This document shows positions 60,169 through 64,000 of a stretch of 64,000 bases of DNA, piece after piece. Under the pieces are notes generated by a model. The model searched no databases. It was not told where the DNA came from and was given only the letters and a program-made list of their open reading frames with translations. The DNA lies in the NCBI GenBank assembly GCA_902600395.1, contig CACKJL010000001.1:6890-70889 (forward strand), given 5' to 3'. Every line of letters starts with the position of its first letter. The stretch's first letter is position 1. Both the position numbers and the translations under genes were made by a program. Source of the DNA: an uncultured Prochlorococcus sp. GTDB taxonomy: Bacteria; Cyanobacteriota; Cyanobacteriia; PCC-6307; Cyanobiaceae.

Positions 60169-60804
60169 TTGGATAAAGCATTACTTATTATCATGGCAAA
60201 ATGGCATGCTTTTGGAAGATGCAAAACAAGATTATCTAAAGATATAGGTAAAAATAATTCTGCAAAGGTTCAAAGTGTAATGACCAAACACACTATTTCA
60301 GTCGCAAAATTTCTCCAAGAAAAAAAACTAATTGATATTTCGATTGCTATATCTGGTTTGGGGGTAGGTAACTGTAAAAGATGGACTAAAGAATTAGGCA
60401 TCAAAAAATTTAATTTACAGGGGAAAGGCTGCTTGGGAGAAAAAATGAAAAGGCAAATAATTATCAACAAAAAATTTTGTGCAAGACATAATATCAAAAA
60501 TATTATTTTTATTGGTACTGACCTTCCAGATTTATGCCATCAAGATTTATTGAATACTCTAAAAGAGCTTCAACAAAATGATCTTATTTTAGGACCATCT
60601 AATGATGGAGGATATTGGCTTATTGGTTTATCAGAAAAAATAATGTCATCGCATATATATTTACCTTTTATAAACATAAAGTGGGGGACAGAAAATGTTC
60701 TTCAAAATACAATTGATAATTTTGCTACAACAAAATTAAGATATAAGTTTTTAAATGAAAAAATTGATATAGATACAATTATTGATATTGAAAAGAGAAA
60801 GTAA
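60169..60804 (+). CDS. TIGR04282-type (DUF2064) nucleotidyltransferase-like glycosyltransferase
   Basis: A 211-residue protein of the GT-A-like DUF2064 family. Hallmarks are AKWHAFGRCKTRLSKDIG near the N terminus, a nucleotide-sugar-like IGTDLPDLCHQDLL around 114-127, and LGPSNDGGYWLIGL near 142-155. The TTG start at 60169 fits. It lies 5 bases before the TIGR04283-type gene, the usual partner of this family. The TIGR04283 partner family is named for arsenosugar synthesis, but the pair also occurs in genomes where the product is not known. Confidence 0.85.
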   Translation: MDKALLIIMAKWHAFGRCKTRLSKDIGKNNSAKVQSVMTKHTISVAKFLQEKKLIDISIAISGLGVGNCKRWTKELGIKKFNLQGKGCLGEKMKRQIIINKKFCARHNIKNIIFIGTDLPDLCHQDLLNTLKELQQNDLILGPSNDGGYWLIGLSEKIMSSHIYLPFINIKWGTENVLQNTIDNFATTKLRYKFLNEKIDIDTIIDIEKRK

Positions 60805-60809
60805 TCAAC

Positions 60810-61493
60810 TTGTCAAAAATCTCAATTATTATTCCAACTATTAATGAAGCTAATAATTTGCCATTATTGCTTTCAGACTTGTCAAGTATTAAGAAAGAGG
60901 GCGAAATCATAATTGTTGATTGTGGAAGTGAAGATAAAACTATTGATATAGCAAATATTTATGGAGCAAAAATATTTATATCCAAAGAAAGGAATCGAGG
61001 TCTCCAATTAGATATTGGAGCTAAAAATTCAAAAGGAGAGTGGCTCATATTTTTACATGCAGACACAAGATTAACTCATGATTGGTTTAAAAAAATAAAC
61101 TCATTATTAAAGGGAAACAAGAATATTATTTACTATTTTAAATTCAAAATTAATCACAAAAAGATAATTTTTAGATTCCTCGAAATTCTCGTGAATATTA
61201 GAAGTAAATTTTTTAAACAACCGTATGGTGATCAAGGTTTAATAATTCATAGAACAATCTATTTTAAGAATAATGGATTTAGAAATATACCTTTGATGGA
61301 AGATGTAGATTTTTTAATGAGATTAAACCAAAAAAAAGATTTAAAACAATTAAATTTTCCTATTTTTATAAGTTCAAGGAAATGGGAAAGAACTAATATT
61401 TTTCTCCAAGCAATTAAGAACTGGCACTTTAGAAGAAGATGGTTAAAAGGCGAATCGTTAAGATCTATATATTCTGACTACTACAAAAAATGA
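60810..61493 (+). CDS. TIGR04283-type GT2 glycosyltransferase (arsenosugar-type family)
   Basis: A 227-residue GT2 glycosyltransferase. The motif order is IIIPTINEANNLPLLL (5-20), VDCGSEDKTIDIA, a DxD-like FLHADTRLT, and PYGDQGLIIHR followed by FRNIPLMEDVDFLMRL; the last two mark the TIGR04283 group. There is a basic C-terminal tail and no clear membrane helix. The TTG start is 5 bases after the preceding gene. Sugar donor and acceptor are not determinable; no arsM or arsS homologue is in the window. Confidence 0.87.
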   Translation: MSKISIIIPTINEANNLPLLLSDLSSIKKEGEIIIVDCGSEDKTIDIANIYGAKIFISKERNRGLQLDIGAKNSKGEWLIFLHADTRLTHDWFKKINSLLKGNKNIIYYFKFKINHKKIIFRFLEILVNIRSKFFKQPYGDQGLIIHRTIYFKNNGFRNIPLMEDVDFLMRLNQKKDLKQLNFPIFISSRKWERTNIFLQAIKNWHFRRRWLKGESLRSIYSDYYKK

Positions 61494-62024
61494 TTAATTT
61501 GCATACCAAAAAGCACATTTCGACCCTCTAGGTTCTAAAATCCAACCTTGTCTTTTGTAAAATGAAACCACTTCAGCATCAGCAAAAAGGGTTACTTTAG
61601 AAATGCCAATATTTTTCAATTCTTTTAGGACATATCTCATTATCTCTTTCCCCAATCCAAGTCCTTGATAGACAGGGTTAATAGCCACATCCCAAACTGT
61701 TGCTTCTAGAATCCCATCGCCAGTGCATCTTGCAAACCCAACTAGTCTGGGAAATCTATCATCATGACGCCATAACCCAACCACCAAAATACTGAAATCT
61801 AAAGCTCTTTTTACCCTCCTTATAGGTCTTCTGCTCCAACCAACAGTTTGCAAAAGTTGATCTAGTTCTATTAGATCTAAATCTTTATTTTTACTACATA
61901 CAAATATTTCTTCTTTAGTTGTTTGAGTGAACTCATAAGAATTTAAACCATAGAGATCTATCAGCTCATCCTTTGATATACTGTTTGATTTTTTTATCAA
62001 CGATCCTTGGTTTCTAAAAATCAT
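61494..62024 (-). CDS. GNAT-family N-acetyltransferase (Ycf52-like)
   Basis: A 176-residue acetyltransferase. The acetyl-CoA-binding segment is YQGLGLGKEIMRYVLKEL and the C-terminal block KVTLFADAEVVSFYKRQGW is typical. LDFSILVVGLWRHDDRFPRLVGFARCTGDGILEATVWDVAINPVY resembles the Ycf52 and plastid GNAT group. Substrate unknown. Its start overlaps the stop of the ABC exporter gene by one base, so translation is likely coupled. Confidence 0.85.
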   Translation of the reverse strand: MIFRNQGSLIKKSNSISKDELIDLYGLNSYEFTQTTKEEIFVCSKNKDLDLIELDQLLQTVGWSRRPIRRVKRALDFSILVVGLWRHDDRFPRLVGFARCTGDGILEATVWDVAINPVYQGLGLGKEIMRYVLKELKNIGISKVTLFADAEVVSFYKRQGWILEPRGSKCAFWYAN

Positions 62025-63820
62025 TAAAAATTCACGAATCCCTTTTGTTGAAGCTCAGAGAGCTGAAAATATAAACCCTTTTTCAGTCTTAATTCACTAT
62101 GTGTTCCCTCCTCAACTAATGATCCCGCTTTCAAGACTAAAATCTTATCAGAACTTTCAATAGTTGCTAATCTGTGAGCTATTACTAATGCTGTTCTTTT
62201 TGACAGAATTCTCTCAAGATCCTTCTGCAAAGTAGCCTCTGTTGAGGGATCCATAAACGCTGTTGCTTCGTCCATTATTAAAACAACAGGATTTCTAATC
62301 GCTACTCTAGCTACGGAAAGAAGTTGCCTCTCTCCAGAAGAGAGATTTCCCCCTCTTTCTCTCAGTGAGGTGTTCAAACCTTCTGGTAATTTTTTTAACA
62401 AATTATCTAACCCTAATTCGTAACAAAGATTTTCTAATTCAAGATTGTCTAGATTCGAATTTAGTTTTAAATTATCTGCGACATTTCCACTAAAGATAAA
62501 GGTATCTTGCAAAACTACTCCCAACATATTTCTAAGAGTTGCAATAGGAATGTCTTTAATATCTATATCATCGATTAAAATTTGACCCGATTGAGGTTCA
62601 TACAATCTACACAATAGTCTTATTATGGTTGTCTTACCTGAACCAGTTGGGCCTACAAAAGCCACATGCTCTCCTGGATTAATCTTGAAAGATAAATTCT
62701 TTATAATATGTTCTCCTGCGTTGTAGAAAAAATTAACATTCTTGAACTCAATTTTGCCCTTAAATTTTTTATTTACATTTTTAGCATTTTCTAAAAACTG
62801 TTTTGCGGATGTAGAGTCCTTAATCTGTATTTCTTCATCCAATAATTCGTTTATTCTTTCTACAGCTGTTAAACCTCCTTGTATTTGAGTAAATCTTTCT
62901 GCAAGCTGCCTTAAAGGTTCAAATAGTCTTTGAGAATATAAAATAAAAGTTGTTAATGTTCCTAAACCAATATTTCCAGAAGTAACAAGATATCCTCCAA
63001 CTGCTAAAACCAAGGAAACTGCAGCAAGAGAAATCCATTCTATAAACGCCGAAATACTACTGTCATAAAATATTGTTCCATTAACTGCTTTCTTATAAGC
63101 AACTCCAGTTTTGGAAAATTTCTTGCTATTAAAAGCCTCTCTTCTGAACATCTGAACGACTTCTAAACCTTGAAGATTCTCTTGAAAATCAGAGTTTAGT
63201 TGAGACAATTCTTCCCTTACTTGATAATTGGCTCTTCTGTAACGTTTTTGAAGCCAGATAATAAAATATGAAACTGGGATTTGAGTCAAAAGTAATAAAA
63301 TGGCAAGCCCCCGATCAATTGACAGCATTGTCAAAGAAATTACTATCAGACTAACGAAGTCAGCAATGACTCCAACTGCCCCACTACCAAAAACCTCGGC
63401 TAAAGCATCAACATCATTTGTTAATCTTGTTAATAATTTCCCCACAGGCATTTTATCGTGATATTTAAGAGATAAAGATATTGAATGATCAAAAAGTTCT
63501 CTTCTTATTCTTGCTGTCAAACGTTGTCCAACTGCTTGGATATTGTAAGTTTGGTATCCCTGCAGAACTAATCTGAATAAAACAGTTATAAGTAAAGTTA
63601 CGATAATGGCATTTATCGACTGCCCAAAGAAAGTTTTACTTAGCCAAACATCTGTAGTTTCGTTCTTTAAAATAGTAATTGCTTGACCAACTAATAATGG
63701 TTGAATAGCTCCAGAGAAAGAAACAGGTAACAAAACTATCAAAATAAGATAGATTGTTTTTTTATCTTTAGTTAAATATTTACCTAACTTTTTAATCCTT
63801 CTAAAATCTTTAAAAAACAT
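62024..63820 (-). CDS. ABC exporter, fused permease and ATPase (MsbA-like)
   Basis: A half-transporter of 598 residues that forms a homodimer. Six membrane segments lie in 1-310, followed by an ATPase domain with Walker A GPTGSGKT (390-397), the Q-loop VLQDTFIF, signature LSSGERQ (about 494-500), Walker B VVLIMDEA (about 516-523) and the switch histidine in VIAHRLATIES. Substrate unknown; lipid or drug-like substrates are usual. It is placed 12 bases after hisG and coupled to the GNAT gene downstream. Confidence 0.92.
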   Translation of the reverse strand: MFFKDFRRIKKLGKYLTKDKKTIYLILIVLLPVSFSGAIQPLLVGQAITILKNETTDVWLSKTFFGQSINAIIVTLLITVLFRLVLQGYQTYNIQAVGQRLTARIRRELFDHSISLSLKYHDKMPVGKLLTRLTNDVDALAEVFGSGAVGVIADFVSLIVISLTMLSIDRGLAILLLLTQIPVSYFIIWLQKRYRRANYQVREELSQLNSDFQENLQGLEVVQMFRREAFNSKKFSKTGVAYKKAVNGTIFYDSSISAFIEWISLAAVSLVLAVGGYLVTSGNIGLGTLTTFILYSQRLFEPLRQLAERFTQIQGGLTAVERINELLDEEIQIKDSTSAKQFLENAKNVNKKFKGKIEFKNVNFFYNAGEHIIKNLSFKINPGEHVAFVGPTGSGKTTIIRLLCRLYEPQSGQILIDDIDIKDIPIATLRNMLGVVLQDTFIFSGNVADNLKLNSNLDNLELENLCYELGLDNLLKKLPEGLNTSLRERGGNLSSGERQLLSVARVAIRNPVVLIMDEATAFMDPSTEATLQKDLERILSKRTALVIAHRLATIESSDKILVLKAGSLVEEGTHSELRLKKGLYFQLSELQQKGFVNF

Positions 63821-63832
63821 TTAGCTAATCTT

Positions 63833-64000
63833 CTACAAAGCATTAGTTGATTCTATTGATAAAATTGTATCTCTGAGATGATTATCATCTAACCTCATAG
63901 ATAACGGATTCCCAATTAGTCTTGCTGTCGAGTAATAAAGATCATCTATTTTAATTAAACCATTCTCTTTGAGAGTCTTTCCAGTTGCCACCAAATCAAC
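63833..64000 (-). CDS. hisG: ATP phosphoribosyltransferase C-terminal end (partial)
   Basis: The last 55 codons of a gene that continues beyond the right edge. The visible sequence starts [15 protein letters not shown] and continues with [15 protein letters not shown]; DLVATGxTLxENGL is the PRPP-binding region of HisG. It is the short (HisZ-dependent) form judging by how soon the gene ends after this motif, but the N terminus is not seen. It begins the leftward set hisG-ABC exporter-GNAT. Confidence 0.9.
   Translation of the reverse strand, partial: VDLVATGKTLKENGLIKIDDLYYSTARLIGNPLSMRLDDNHLRDTILSIESTNAL

Noticed and set aside
1..64000. CRISPR array, insertion sequence, prophage or toxin-antitoxin system
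   Set aside because: No spaced direct repeats, transposase, integrase, terminal inverted repeats or toxin partner were found; gene content is core-like.

Overview
The window looks like ordinary chromosome of a high-light-adapted Prochlorococcus. The DNA is strongly AT-rich and very densely packed. It carries plastocyanin, two NDH-1 subunits (NdhD, NdhL), the phylloquinone genes menB and menD, a cyAbrB regulator, Ycf51, and several small families limited to cyanobacteria and plastids (DUF760, DUF3007, DUF4336). Strain and clade are inferred from general character; no marker gene was compared. I see no insertion sequence, integrase, prophage, CRISPR array, rRNA or toxin-antitoxin pair, and no gene-free stretch longer than 300 bases. 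The longest non-coding stretch is about 210 bases, at 50996-51205.

Layout. 1-6.7 kb: end of an unknown gene, then a leftward run of acs, a polyprenyl diphosphate synthase, murI, a secreted amidase, a nitrilase-family protein and comB (which appears to start at ATT). 6.8-10.4 kb: aroA, an MnmC-like methyltransferase and glmU, rightward. 10.4-16 kb: menD-menB-glgA-murF, leftward. 16-22 kb: lepB and a DUF760 gene rightward, then a leftward set of a DUF697 membrane protein, a manganese-type ABC transporter and DUF4336. 22.2-31.3 kb: an Arg/Gly-rich small protein, trpS, thrS, glk, thrB, ndhD and prlC. 31.3-37.6 kb: lipase-like gene, folB, proA and a very large TamB-like gene, leftward. 37.6-47.9 kb: Ycf51, a DUF4332-like gene, a small secreted protein, a CocE-family hydrolase, glgB, hemE, an epimerase-like gene, petE and clpB, rightward. 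48-54.8 kb: a QueD-like gene, hisIE, a group 2 sigma factor, DUF1232, a small HTH gene, a YciI-like gene, cyAbrB, trpA-DUF3007-ndhL, tRNA-Leu(UAA) and pyrC. 54.9-64 kb: a CaCA exchanger, glutathione reductase, a GST-like protein, dnaA, two paired sugar-transfer genes, then hisG-ABC exporter-GNAT.

The genes mainly serve core metabolism. glgA and glgB make glycogen and glk phosphorylates glucose. murI, glmU, murF and the amidase serve the cell wall. thrS/thrB, aroA, trpA, hisG/hisIE and proA serve amino acids. menB/menD, ndhD/ndhL, petE, hemE and the polyprenyl synthase supply photosynthetic electron transport. Glutathione reductase and the GST-like protein handle redox chemistry.

I did not find a convincing undescribed system. 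The observations most worth checking are the apparent ATT start of comB, the manganese transporter translationally coupled to DUF4336, the QueD homologue with HGY in place of HGH, the Arg/Gly-rich gene overlapping trpS, the DUF1232/HTH pair beside a sigma factor, and inverted repeats upstream of dnaA and the sigma gene.
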